NCBI GenBank assembly: GCA_023525715.1
Contig: CM042012.1
Location: forward strand, 118,409,798 to 118,473,797
DNA from: Cichorium intybus
Taxonomy: Eukaryota; Streptophyta; Magnoliopsida; Asterales; Asteraceae
Length of the DNA stretch: 64,000 nt
Reading direction: 5' to 3'
The notes beneath the pieces are model-generated. The model did not search any database, was not told where the DNA came from, and saw only the letters and a program-made list of their open reading frames with translations. The translations under genes were made by a program, and so were the position numbers. Below are positions 47,868 through 61,273 of the stretch, in pieces (position 1 is the stretch's first letter; every line of letters starts with the position of its first letter).

Positions 47868-50800
47868 AGAGGATTCCGTTCTCGGAATCTTTTCGGCTTT
47901 TACATAGTACGATTATCTTTTGTTTACTTACACTTTTATCTTTGAGGAAATAACCTTTTACTCCCTCAACTTTTTAATCTTTTATTTAAGATGCGTAACT
48001 TTCTAAATAGTTTTCAAGAATTTGTGTTTTAAAGATTATCCCACTTCCAATCTTTCTTCTTATAATAGGTATATCCATCCGAATATCCTTTTAGTAACTT
48101 ACATTTATACACCTAACCAAAATACATTTTTTGGTTATTTTACCCTCTTTTCCTTATAATATTCAAAATTCTTATCATAACATATATAATACTTTTATAA
48201 ATGACCAAAATACCCTTTTAGTCATTTTATCCATTTTCTTAACTTTTAGTTGCTCGCTCATACTTCATACTCTATGTTCTAATTTCATTCATATGCAACA
48301 CTCTTAGTAAAACTTATTTTACAAAGTGGTTTTATACTTCCATACTTTTATCACAAATAGCAGTCTACTTTGTAATTCTTCTCATATCTTTACCAAAACT
48401 TCATGAAATTATATTAATCTTTTTCTTTACTTATAAGCTTTTTCCCAAATACAATTTGGTAAAATTTTGTATTTATACAAATTTACAAATACACAATATC
48501 TTTCTTTTAAAACAGTATTTTGTCCTTTAATGGACATTTCATTTAAACATAACTTCATTACTTATTCATTCTTATCTTTCTCTTTTCTTATATCTTTGCT
48601 CATGCGTTATTACAAAAATAGTTTACTTTTATTCTTTCTTTATCTCTACTAGCAACTTTCAGTTGGTTACCATTTTTAAGGAATGCATTCCCTTCCTTTC
48701 GTTTCACTTCACATCATTACTTTTCCGTTTGGGACTGAATCTGTCGAATCAGCATATCTTTCACGAGAATCTGCATATCTCGTTCTAAAAGTGTTGGAAC
48801 GACGTACCGCTTTTTATTTTAACAATTAGACATCATTAGCTTTCTTTCTATGTATAATACATAATATTTGACCTTGTAGATTTGTACAGTTTTACTAATG
48901 AAGTTGATCTATTATTTCAGTCAACTTCCTTCTTTTCTATTCTTGTCATTTATATGACTAATTTTATACTTCTTTTTACTCTCCATTAGCTTATATACGT
49001 TCGCAACCATTTCTAATTCTATATGTTCCACTTTGTAATCTACATGTATTATTTTCTTTAAATACATATATGGTATCAGTCCGTACTTATATTACTGTCA
49101 CATCATAACCATTGTTACTGACTCCCTATTACTTCCATTTTAAATTCATAATTTATGAAATCTCACTTTAACGTGTCTCTTATTCAGGTCCTGTACATTA
49201 AATGTATTACTTTCGTTAATACATATATTATATCACCTTTACTTATAATACTTTCACAAATTGACATATTAGCAATCTCGATGCTTCTTTCATCCTCAAT
49301 TTTCTTACAATACTTTTATAAGTATACTTTTCATTCCTTTTTAGGTACCTCATGTACCATTCTCATATTAATAATTTTATTTTTATACCTTCTTGAATTT
49401 TTTTATTTCTCACACAAGTGCTTAACTTTTACACTCTATCTCCTACTTATTCTTTCTCTACCGGTCTTTCAATTGCTTACCATGATTGTTTCAATTTCTC
49501 AAGCGACTCATAAAATCTCGTAATTTTTACATTTTTCATGATTTTATTATCTTGTGATGTAGACAAGTTTCATAAGTCGTATTCACTACCTTCTTAATTA
49601 TAAATATCAATTCTTCAACTCTTGTCCCACTTTAGACTTTTATAAATAAATTTTATCTTTTGATTACTGCTTAGGATTCCGATTTTACCATGTGGATCCT
49701 TTGGTATTTCCAGTTCATTCCATCTAGTATTTCATAATTCCAGTCTCAACTTCAATATACTTCATACATACTCCAAGGATTTTTTTACACTTATTCTCAA
49801 ATTGACTCTTATAGAAGTCAAAGCTGTCAAGGATTTATTTACCATCTTTGTATACTTTTAGTCATGATATGGTTCTAACTTGACAATGAGATACAACTCA
49901 TTGTCCCAAATAATTTCTTAACACATGCTTGCAAGTTCTTTATTGTATATTATATATATGCTTGGTTCTCTTTTGGGTTAAGAATTCAAACTAGACATTT
50001 TAGTCTTTTCCGTTCCATGACAATTTCTTGACACAACCTTCAATCACCATTATCATTCGTTACTCTTTACTTGTTGTAGCTAATGCCAACCAAATATGTT
50101 TCTTAGCTTTCTTTTTATCCCATATTTCATATAAAACTTACTTCTTATGTATCTTTAAGTGATACACAACACCCATTTATTTTCTCATCATCTTTCATTC
50201 TTTTGTATTTAGAGGCAATATGCCCAACACATTATTTTACTCTTTTGGTTCATACCTTATAGTATTCTAATTAGAATACTTATTTCATAACCACCCTTAT
50301 ATTTTTATACATTATATATACATATATCACAACACTTACTCATGCTTTTATATTTATAAGCACATATAGACATATATACACTTCTTGGTATTTCATGGTT
50401 ACTAGCCATGTACTAACCATTTCTCACAATCTTTGGAGACTTTTACCCATCATTCCCATTCGGAAGTAGTAACTTTCTGTTTGTTTATTATAGTTTTTAT
50501 CTTGTCTGTGATTCTTTGTCTAATACTTATTTAGACGTTTGCTCTTGTTCTTTACTTCATATTGTTTATGACCTTTGGTCATTTTGCTTACATGCTTTTG
50601 GTTTTCTTCAACTATCATACGTCATTATACTCTTTTATTACTGGTATTTCTTCTTATACTTCCACTCCCTTTTAGCATTGTCATCTTCTATCTTTAACTC
50701 TTCTCATCATTTTAATCTTATCGTCCTGCAACGATATCATGCTTCCTTTATGTATTTAATTCACACGCCTTTTAGAGATAATTTTTTTTTAAATTCAATG

Positions 50801-51633
50801 GTCATGCCCAAAGCACACCACTTGCTTGTATTAAACTCTTCTTTACCACTTTTTTTTATAAAAAAATATATACTATTGATACACTCTGCTTGTAATTTCT
50901 ATCCTTCATGTAAGAGTCTTACAATTCTCGTATAGGTCATCAAAACCCATAATTCTTCTCTATATTGCTATTATTCATACTTCTTCTCGCCTCGACAGGT
51001 ATATACTTTAATGTCTTTCAATCTGTCTAAGAAATATTAATTATCACATTATTTCTTTTACTTTACCATACTAAGTGGTATATATCCACTGCATTAACTT
51101 TTAATACTTTTAATCTTACTTGTTCTTGTTACATAGGCATATAATTACTATGTTATTCTTACTACTCTCTTTACAAACCTTACCCACCAGAATGCCATAA
51201 TTCCTTTGCGATTCCACCGGTCTCAATACATATCCTATGATTATGATAATACGGGCCCATATTACCTTAATCACCTATACATATTGATTCTGTCGTTACC
51301 ACAAGGCCTCATGGGACACTGGTTCCTTTAACATATAACACCATTATAAGTACATGGTGATCAATACTAGAAATCTTACTACTTTATAAACATAGCCTTT
51401 AATAAATTTAGACGGTTACGGAAAATATCATATAATTTTCCTAACGGTCAAATTTTTGCTCATTCTAAACGTTAGCTTAACACTTCTTAGTGTTATATAT
51501 CTACATATTTTAAATAATGCATAATGTCTTAATCATTTAAGACATCATACAACATACTTTCATAAACTAACATTTCTATAGCATGAGTTTAAGCCTAGGA
51601 GTGGAACAAGCCAATCCTAATTCACTTAAACTA
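47868..51633 (-). other. LARD internal region, non-coding
   Basis: The plus strand is strikingly rich in T and C, so the transcript sense is A/G-rich. The longest open frames are about 120-140 codons, low-complexity and hydrophobic, and match no retroelement domain. I see no second primer site or embedded gene. Confidence 0.75.
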
Positions 51634-51647
51634 TGGCTCTGATACCA
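51634..51647 (-). other. LARD primer-binding site (initiator tRNA-Met)
   Basis: On the minus strand TGGTATCAGAGCCA lies 3 nt inside the 5' LTR. Confidence 0.92.
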
Positions 51648-51650
51648 ACT

Positions 51651-54600
51651 TGTGACACCCCATTTCTACAGTTTGCAAATACTATGGTTTTTTCATATAA
51701 ATACATGAATACAAAAATACGGTTTATCAAAAACCGTTAATTTAAATTCTTAAAACAATGGGTGTACAAATCTATACCAAATCGAACCATAGTAAGCAAG
51801 AAAAGGATTAAACCTTGAGTCCAAGATAGGAGCTAACTCGAGCCCCACTTCGGCCAAACTTCATCCCGTTTATAGCAATTCATTTTAACCTGGAATACAT
51901 GGCAAAACATAGAATACGTAAGACAATAATGTCTCGTGAGTTACATGAGTTTTAGACTCAAACTTTTAACTTCTTTTCCAATCTTTTTATAAAACTTATG
52001 AAATAAAACATCTTTTCAAACTTTATAGTAGTAACCTACTATAACTCTTTACTTCTCAAAAATCATTTCATGACATACTTTACAAAAATAACATCTTTCA
52101 AAACTTATAGTAGTATCATACTATACTCTTTACTTTTCAAATTCACTTCATAATATACTTTTCAAAAATAGCTTCTTTCTTACTTTCTTTGACTGGTTTT
52201 ATAAGCTTGCTGGATTTTTATACTTAGGGCTTTAATCACCATAAGTGATACCCCAAGTCTCTATGGCTAGAAAGAACGGATCAATCCTCACTATAGAAGT
52301 GCTGAGGCAATCTACTTCGCGATGGGGCTTTTTCCCCAGTAGACCCCTTACCTAACCCGGGTAGGTTGGAACATAGTTCCCTTACTAACGCTGCTTGCTA
52401 CAATTACCAGTCATACACAATACTTGCTGCTTGCTTGAACATTTCTCATATACATATAACTTGTGGCTAGGTGCCAAACTACATCATTTTATGTCTTTAT
52501 GGCTAGATGCCAAATATAGCTTTCATCACATAATAATCATATGTTTAAAACATATTTTTCTAACATGCTAAGCTTTATGCCAAAACATACTTTCCAACAT
52601 CTTATGGCTATATGCCATTCATACTCGAAAACATATACAGTTTGTAACCAAAACATACTTCTTAAACATCTTGTGGCTATATGCCATTCATACTTGAAAA
52701 CATATATCACTTGTAATCAAAATATACTTTCACATAATTGGTTCATAGACCAACATACCTTCCTTTAATTTAACTTGTAGTTCAAAACATAACTTCAAAT
52801 ATAGCATTATACTTTCACAACAAGTTAGAAATAATACTCTTGCATATAATTTCACATATAGAAATTTTATAAGAAATCTTGAAAATACTTACTTGCCATG
52901 TACCCCAGAATGGGTAAAAATACTGCATGTACTCTCCTTGACTAGTTAGAGAAGTCTAACTATGGCTACACCCTTCCTTGTCCTTTCCGTTTATTGATCT
53001 TTTACTTCTTAAGCACCTAGAACGTTTATTCACATTTTATTAATAACACGTTATACTTTAACATGTAAGGACTACTTTGTTATGTTCCACTAGACTCGTA
53101 TCACAATATTTTTTGTGATATTCATCCCTTAGCACACCTTTTTACTTATTCTTATTATCATTTAAATGACATTTTATTGACCATTATACCCTTGGAAAGT
53201 CACATACACAATTTAGACTCATTTTTCATGTTTTCATGCTATATAACCCTTATGGGATCAATTGGAGACCAAGGCTACATGTCTAGGGGCAAAATAGGCT
53301 CTTTACCCCTCACCAGAGGGTTACACAGCCGTATAACTTTACCCATAATAGTTACACGGTCGTGTAACTCTCCCAGGCCCTCAAACTTCGAATTTTGCAC
53401 TAAAAGTCATGTATCGGGCTCATTTTAACTCCAAACTTCACCAAATTTTGACCATAGGTTCTATTGACCCTTTATTATGTTAAGAACATGTTTTCACTTC
53501 TATTAGGTCTTATTTAGTCCATGACTTAATGATTAAGACCATAGGATGTCACAAGAGCTCTAAGGAAGCTCATGTGCATATCAACTCAAATTTTAAAGTC
53601 TAGTTTTGTCCATTTTCTGTCCATATACTTATATAACCAATGGATGATTTAATTTAAGGTTTTTACAACCCAAAACATACTTTGTTAATTACCAATTCAT
53701 GATTTCCATTAACCATTTCCATGGGTTTCATTCATGGAATCACCAATTCCATTCCACCCGACAAATTTCAGTTTTTTGTTCAAACTTTCGTTTTATTAAT
53801 TGAAACTCTTAGGAAACCACTTCTAATGGTTTCTTCATACTTAAACATCATTTATGACTCATTCTAACCAACTCTTTATGTCAAATTAACATTTTGATCT
53901 TAAACTCAAATTTCTAGGGTTTAATTACACATGAAATCACCAAACTTGATTTTAAGTTATCCATATGTTGGATACTGATCAAGATGTGATTAAAAACATA
54001 AACCAACTACTTTTACTTGTTTTTAAACAATGGAATCATGGATTCCAAGTTTCTTCCAAAAATTTCCATTTTTACCCAAAATCTGAAATTACTCAAATTT
54101 ATCAACTAGGAATGATTTATTACTTCTATTATGGAATATTAGACTTATCAAGAACCAATAAAACCAACTTGTTCTTACAAACCCATTAGTTAGGGTTCTT
54201 GAGCTCAAATTCTCATTTTCTTGATTTTTAACACTTTCAATGGTTAAACTAGGTTTAGATAGTGATTAAGACACAAGTTAAGGCTAGGAATCATAGGATA
54301 ATCCTCCTCTAGCGACTGAATTTTCGAAGCTACAGTAACCTACTCACGCGAAATGGGTTAAACAACCCTAAGAACAAGTTTACTAACCTTGGAAGGCTTG
54401 GAATTCTTCAATTCCAAGTGAATTTCATTCAATTCCTCCAACTCTCAAGGATCTGTCTCTTGGCACTCTCTAGAACTCTCCCGTAGCTGAAATGAGTTCA
54501 CAGTGAGGAGAGTGCAGATATTTTTTTCCTATTTATACCTCCTCACTTTGCACTAATGACAATCTAGCCCCTCAAGTTCCATTTTTTTCCAAAATGGCAC

Positions 54601-54798
54601 AAAGACTTCTTTTAAAACATTATAAGTTTTATTTTCTTTCATTCTTACCCCATAATTATATTTCCTTTACATAAAAGTCATTTGTGTGCCAAATGACCAT
54701 TTTGCCCTTTTTGACAATTTTACCATTACGCCCTCGTTCAAACCCATCTTTGCATATATTTATTTTATGACTTTTACCAAAATTTTCGGGTTCTTACA
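51651..54798 (-). repeat. LARD 5' LTR (right in the window)
   Basis: Near-identical to 44703-47853, including the TATA box (plus 54529-54538), the stem-loop (51920-51934) and the 69-bp duplication. Confidence 0.9.
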
Positions 54799-54803
54799 TT
54801 TGC

Positions 54804-55994
54804 AACGTCACAGAGTTAGGTATCCAAGAGAGACTTGAGGCATTCAAGAATCTTGTCAAGGCTGAGAATAAAGAGGGGCTTGATAAGGCCTAAAATATAC
54901 AAATATGAGTTTTTGGGTTCAAGAACTCGATTTTGTTTCATTCTATGTTAAAAAAAAGGTTTGAGAAGGAAAAATGTTAGGGTCATTTTGGTCAATGTAA
55001 ATTAGGAGAAAGATCAAAAAATATAACAAAAATGAGTTTTTCTAGAAATTTAAAAGAAGATATGAATAAGCAATACAGTGAGGCTAAAACAAATCAATTA
55101 TGGTTTTAAACAGTTATCTTAGGCACTAATGGCCTTACTTGACGATTCATTTTCTAAAGAGGAGGCTACAAGTGCTTTTTGGGATTGTGGTTCCTCCAAG
55201 TCCTCAGCACTGGATAGCTACACTGTTGAATTCTTTATGAAATATTGGGATTTACTTGGGGATGAGCTGATGAATGCGATTAAGAATTTGGAGTTCACTA
55301 AACAGATTCTCAAAGGTTGTAAAACATAACAATAATTTTTAATACTTTTACCCATTGGCAATGGAAGGTTAATGCCCTATTTCCTAATTGTAGTTTTCTA
55401 TAAGATTATTGCAATAACTCTAGGGTCAAGTTAGTGGTGGGGTTTGGGTATAAGTAACGTGCAAAACACATTTGTTAGGGATCACCAAATTAAACAAAGC
55501 TATTTCATAGACTATTACAAAAGAAAACAATGGTGTTAAAGATTGATATAAAGAAAGCGTATGACTCCCTTAACTAGATTTTTTTAGATAATAAACTTCT
55601 CTCTATATGTTTTAAAGGGTAATTGGTGAAAGTGGTATAGAGTGTGCTTTGAATTATCCACTACCTCTATCCTTATTAGTGGATCCACCTACTAAGGAGT
55701 TCATCCTAAATAAGGTTCGTATGCAAGAAGACTCTTTCTTACCCTTCTTGTTTATTCTTACTATTAAGGGTGTCCATGTTATATTGATAGAAGCTAAGGA
55801 GAATAGAGTTATAAATGGGATTAATGTTAGACATGGTTCGTGTTAGTTATCCCATTTGTCTTAGGCTGATGATGTTATTTCCTTAAAGCAATAGGCGCCG
55901 AAAAACATCTTGGGATTGGTATGGGTTCTAAGAATTTTCCATTTCGTCTTGGGCCTCATACTTGTTTCAAGAAAAGTAAGCTTTATGGTGGGGG
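54804..55994 (+). pseudogene. LINE ORF2 fragment B, part 2 (RT)
   Basis: The pre-RT segment FSKEEATSAFWDCGSS followed by WDLLGDELMNAIK (55140-55280) is clear LINE ORF2. It is followed by KIDIKKAYDSLN (motif A, near 55540), a QEDSFLPFLFIL motif-B region, and ADDVI (near 55866), where the Tyr of YADD has become a stop. It is cut at 55999 by a solo LTR. Confidence 0.8.
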
Positions 55995-55999
55995 AGTTG

Positions 56000-57742
56000 T
56001 GTAATGCCCCAAAATCCAGAGTAAAATTTTCGTTTTAAAAACGGTTCAAATACATAAAACAGGTTATAAATAGAAACCATACAATTAAAAATTAATATTT
56101 AAAACATACAAAATTGTGTTTATTAAAAATGTTTGCAAACATTATCTAGTGGAAGACTTGATTACCAAAACCCCAAATACGATACGGTCGCGTCGTGCTC
56201 CAAGTTCAAGCCAGCAAATACCTAAAAACAGTTAGGGTGAAAGAGTAAGCACAAAGCTTAGTGAGTTCCCCAAAGTACCACACGATCCAGCACATACAAC
56301 ACAATCATTCGGGCCATGATCTTCGGGCTCACCCCGAACAACCTGGCTCTCGGGCTCACCCCGATCCGTCCCGACTAAGACTCGCATGCTCACCCTATTC
56401 CGCCCGTCGTCGGCTCAATGTGTGGACTCTTGGGATCACCCCGATCCGTCCGACTCTCGAGCTCGCCTCGATCCGCCATCGCATGACAACCCCTTCCTAG
56501 AATAGTATCGATACTAAAATTCATCCCAATCACAGAAGCCTAAGCATTCAGATTGACCCAGTGGGTCCCTACTTAGTCACACAATCACATAGATAGGTCA
56601 CGAACACCCTAGCATAAAACACTGCACATCGTGAAGTAAAGCTACAACGTATGTAACATCACCCATAGTATAGTGAGAAAACTCACCTGATCCTCAAAGC
56701 TCAACAGTACCCCGACAACATAAACTTCCTAATAAGGATAAACTTCACTTAGAACTTCCTAAACTCAAAACAGGATAAACCTCTAAGACCGGTACCCTGA
56801 ACCCTCAAGTTTGACCAAAAGTCAAACTGGTCAAAAAGTCTATGGTTAAAGGTCAAAGTCAAAGGTTAACAGCCAGTTAGCACGCTATCTTCCCAATACA
56901 GCATCGCTAACTAAGAACAGCCTCAAAATTTCATTAAACTCTTAATCCATTTAGCTAAGGTGTCAAGTCCTTCCAGAACTTATAAAAAATAACCATTGAC
57001 CTATAGAGTTGCCACCTTTATGATCAAACAAGCCCAAAACTTAAAACTTAAGTCCAAAAGCTCCAAAAACTAACCAAACAACCAATCAAACACCCAAGAG
57101 AGCTTGTCTCACTCTCTAAACTGACTTACTGGCTCAAGGAATGCTACAAGAAGCATAAAAGTCAGAATTTTCCTAACAAGTTCCAAAGACCAAGCCAAAA
57201 TGGACCAAATATCCATTTCTACCATCCCAAACACTAAATCATCCATATAAATACAAAAAGGAACAACATTTATACTCACAGAGGTCCAGAAAATGCAGAT
57301 CTTTGAAGATTCAACCAAGGAAAACAACTTTTAGCATCACCATCAATTTTCTAACACCATCAAAGCTTAAAAAATCCATCCAAAGAGACCAAAATCATCA
57401 AAAACCCATCCAAGAAGGGTAGAGAGTGAAAAGTGACGTTTTGGAGGCTGAAATGTCGACAATTGTGGCTGCCCTAGGGTTTCCTTGCTTTATATATGGC
57501 TCATAGCTCAAAATCTAGGGTTTTGGCCCAAAAACAGCAGTTAGTGTCGCTAACTGTGCATCTTGTAAACCCACTACCAGACCCTACATAGCGTCGCTAT
57601 TAACAACCATAGCATCGCTAACCTTAAGTTGATAGCGACGCTATGCCTCCCATAGCGTCGCTATCAGCCTTTTTCCCATGTTTTTCGATCTTTTGATCCT
57701 TTTATGCATTGAACTTATACTTTCCGGGTTAAGGCTCTTATT
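56000..57742 (-). mobile_element. Solo gypsy LTR (1.74 kb) in the LINE
   Basis: Flanked by AGTTG on both sides (55995-55999 and 57743-57747). The plus strand starts TGTAATGCCCC. The other end reads ...GGCTCTTATT, so one terminal dinucleotide has decayed. It has a stem-loop AAGC...GCTT at 56247-56259, like the LARD in position. No coding region. The LINE frame resumes directly after it. Confidence 0.8.
57487..57664 (-). promoter_or_regulatory. CpG-palindrome array and TATA box in the solo LTR
   Basis: ATAGCG(T/A)CGCTA words at 57588, 57609, 57631 and 57652 (one with CpG lost) lie just upstream, on the minus strand, of CATATATAAAGC at 57487-57498. Confidence 0.55.
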
Positions 57743-57747
57743 AGTTG

Positions 57748-58511
57748 ATACGACTGGCATGGAAGATATGGCTAGAAGAATTAATTGTGGAGCTTTTGTG
57801 TTCCCTAAATAGAATTTTTTAGGGTCCTGGTGGAGGTGATGTGTCTAGATGTAAGGAGTAGAAAAGCAATTATTGAGAAATTTCAAAATAGTGATATGAC
57901 ATGTTTCGACTGTCTAGGTGTAGAATAATAATACCTTGAAGTTAAACTGAAAACAATAACTTATAAAAAACGTTGGGTAACATGATAATTTCAAATGTAG
58001 AAAGTGTATAGAACATATAACTTTAAAGAACGAAGACATGTGAGAGATTTTTCATCCATTCTATCTACTTAGAGGACTACATATTTTATATATAAAAACA
58101 AATGACCACTTCCCTTTCTATTCATAAGAGAGAATAGAATATTAAAAAAGATAAAGGGAATACTTTAACCAAGCTATCACTCATCATTGAAGAGTATTTC
58201 TTGCTCCATTAAATATGCTTTCACCTTGGAAAGCCAAAGCTTTATCCAGTGGGGGTAGATTAACTCTCGTTAAGTGGATGCTTAGCAGTTTACGTTGATA
58301 TTAGTATTCCATGTTCAAGGTTCCTAAGGGTGTCATTGAAACCCACGAAACTTTAAGAATAACTTTTTTTTTCTAGGAGGAGGGATAGAAACTATAAAGA
58401 AGTGGCATGGGTGAAATGGGATAAAATTCTAGATAACAAATCTAAAGGTGGTTTTGTGGTAGATAGCTTTGTTTCCTAAATAGATCGTTGTTTAAGTGGG
58501 TTTGTGACCTT
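57748..58511 (+). pseudogene. LINE ORF2 fragment B, part 3
   Basis: Reads DMARRINCGAFVFP (near 57765), then LSPWKAKALSSGGRLTLVKW (near 58218), the post-RT thumb-like region of plant LINEs. About 57905-58190 does not match and may be another small insertion. The stretch near 58490 (NRSLFKWV) fits the LINE pattern up to the next insertion. Confidence 0.7.
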
Positions 58512-59875
58512 TGATTGAGGTCGTTTTCTCGGTCAAAAATAAACCTTAAACCCACTAGATAGCTAGGGTAAGTAAATGTCAAATCCACGAGGAGTTTGTG
58601 GTCAAACTTTGTGTTATAGTAGTCAATGAGAAAAGATTAATACTTGCAATTGTGGAGAAAAGAGTTTAAAGTAATATCGACTAAAAAGTGTGAAATTTTA
58701 TGTTGTAATGATTACGAAAACAATAATTATCAATGAGGCAAGAAAGGTACTTTCGATTCAGTATTTGGTGATTAAGACTCACGTGCTTATCTTCCTTTAA
58801 ATTCCAACTTATTTATGAAAACATAGCCAAAGTCGATTACTTTGCAAAAAATAACTTTTGTCACACAATATGTTACTCGACTAATATTCTTACTCTTTAA
58901 GTCGACTTGGATTAGGAATAATAAATGATTCACCAATATTTTTAGCATTCAAAATTACAAATTTGGAATAATATATGTTGATTCAACCAATATTCTTAGT
59001 TCTTCACAAGTCGAATGATTATTTAGAAGACACACAAACCCTAGCAATGCTTTAAAAAGCGAGTGTGGAAACCCAAAAATGGTTGCCCTTAGTCTCTGTT
59101 TATACTACATCTTAATTATGACATGTTTAGTCGATGTGGGATTCCATACATCTTTAAAGGCGTCTTAGGGGGTGTAGGATGCCTAGGCATCTTTGGTAGC
59201 ATCTTACAAACTCTCTGTCACCCTTCATTTACACTAGAAAATGGCCAAAGATGGGTTGTCGTTCTTCAGGATGTCCTACATGCCATGTAGGACGCCTACT
59301 GGGTTTGTTGCGTGCTCCATAAGTGGCAGAGTTGCACAACTAGACGGGGCTAAGATGGCTTGGCGTCCTTGGGGCATCCTAGATGCCGTGTACAACACCT
59401 ATGGGGTATCTCACTTCTTTCAGCTCCTAAAATTTACCCAAAACATTGACTAATCTGACCAAGGCATCCCTGGGGGCGTTCTAGATGCCTGATAGCTGTC
59501 CTTAGCCACTGCACTGTCTTCTAGGCTCTTTTTTGTGGTGAAAATGGTAGAACCAGCTGAAACGCAAAATACGGATGTTGTAGGCAATTTTTTCTAGTTT
59601 CCCAAACATTTGCATTCAAGTAAATCGAAGCTCCATACTTTGAGATATGATTAAAACAATGGATGGTGGTTAATTTTCTCGAAAACATCCTCTCATCATA
59701 ACTTTGTGCAATTCATTCCACATGCTTGTTAGCTTCCTTTTTGCTCGTTTTGCTTGTAGGTCCCACCATTTCCTTCATATTTGATTGCTTGCACATTTGT
59801 TCAACAATTCATCAAACTAAGGCCACTCTTGGGTGAACATGCATCGATTTAACTTATTTAACACAAATTGTTACA
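58512..59875 (-). mobile_element. Probable solo LTR inside the LINE
   Basis: LINE sequence stops at about 58511 and resumes at about 59880. The block ends TTACA, and the minus strand starts TGTAACAATTTG. It has a minus-strand TATA box TATAAACA (plus 59097-59104) with four GGCGTCC/GGATGCC inverted words just upstream (59158-59490). The target duplication is not resolved. Confidence 0.55.
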
Positions 59876-59879
59876 TTCC

Positions 59880-60650
59880 TTTAAAACTAAAAGGAACTAT
59901 GTTGAAAGTGGTAATTCAGTGCATTAATGATTTAGAAGGATATTATGAGCCAATCAAAAGAGTCCACAAGTGTAACTGGAAAAACATATTATTGGTCGAT
60001 CAATAACTATTTAAGGATGGAATCAAATTTCTTGATCCTATTATAAAAAATAGGTAATAGGGATGACAAATTTTTCTAGGAGGACCGATTGGTAGCCCTC
60101 CCTTAAAAGTGTTATACCCCTGATTGTATGTTTTGGATTCTAAGGTTTGTCTCAAAGTAGCAGAACACTTCATGAATAGAATATGTCAATGGTCATGGAG
60201 TAGAAAAATTCGGGATGCGGTTGAATGAGAATAGCTCATTGACATACAATAAATCTCATTGGTTTCTTTCTAGACCCTACAAATACCTTATAATTAGGTT
60301 TGGTCTTTGGAGAGACATGGGAAGTTTACAGTTAGGTCCCTCAGAGCTCATTATGATAAGAAGTCCATGTCAAATACCAATGAGTCTACTAGATGGAATT
60401 CTTAGGCTTCTAGTAAGGCCAATATTCTGAGGTGGATAGTGGGTCTCGATAAAATCCCAACTAAAGCTAATTATGGTCAAGATACGAGTTGATTTACATA
60501 ATAGTATCTATCTATTTTGTAAACCTAATACTGAATTTGTCAAATATGTTCTTTTTCAATGCTCAATCTGGAAAGAAGTCCAAAATCGTACCAAAATATG
60601 GTGAGAGCTAAACCTTCAAGATTTAAATGATACAAATGAGATGAACAGAA
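59880..60650 (+). pseudogene. LINE ORF2 fragment B, part 4 (zinc-binding C-terminus)
   Basis: Reads KLKGTMLKVVIQCINDLEG (59880 on), then a WSWSRKIR-type segment near 60195. WIVGLDKIPTKANYG (60435-60480) and a CSIWKEV end near 60565 are the zinc-binding domain. Broken by stops and frameshifts. Confidence 0.75.
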
Positions 60651-60919
60651 TTATTGATGATATAAAGGTGGTTTTTGAGTAAAAAATTCATTGTATATGG
60701 TCTTTAGTGTTGTTGTGTTGACTTATGGAATTTGATCTTCCCTTTAACCTCATTGCTGCTATAGAGACCAATAATGTGTACTTTGAACCTGAAGTAGATT
60801 CTTGGTACGAAGATTCCAACAGACGTGTTTACCAAGGTAGTGAAAAGTGAAAACAGAGGACTTGAAGTTATACATGGCTTCAATTGGCCTTCCAGATACA
60901 TAATGAGAAGACATGTGCT

Positions 60920-61125
<206 letters not shown>

Positions 61126-61158
61126 GGGGGTTACATTGTTCAAGTTTGGATGGTAGCA

Positions 61159-61226
61159 ATGAGGGACGGTTGAAAACCCGTCACAAGGTGTTCGACTCCC
61201 GCGCCGTTTTCAAAAAAAAAAAAAAA
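61159..61226 (+). mobile_element. 68-bp tRNA-like/SINE fragment with poly(A)
   Basis: The insert ends GTTCGACTCCCGCGCCG, a tRNA B-box and T-arm-like sequence, then TTTTC and about 15-17 A. It is flanked by a perfect 17-bp duplication AAGTTTGGATGGTAGCA (61142-61158 and 61227-61243), the hallmark of LINE-driven retroposition. Confidence 0.75.
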
Positions 61227-61273
61227 AAGTTTGGATGGTAGCAGATTGGTTGATCAGCCTCCAAATGAGATAT

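Larger units (their letters stand above)
44703..54798 (-). mobile_element. LARD: large non-coding gypsy LTR element
   Basis: A complete 10.1-kb element flanked by TTTGC on both sides (44698-44702 and 54799-54803), on the minus strand. LTRs are about 3.15 kb and differ by only a few tens of positions by eye. The primer site for initiator tRNA-Met and the polypurine tract are intact. The 3.8-kb internal region has no gag or pol frame on either strand. It therefore moved recently using proteins from another element. Confidence 0.9.

Noticed and set aside
48467..50935. Hydrophobic open frames of 60-140 codons in the LARD interior
   Set aside because: T-rich plus-strand composition gives Leu/Phe/Tyr-rich frames on the non-sense strand. 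No domain and no start context is seen.
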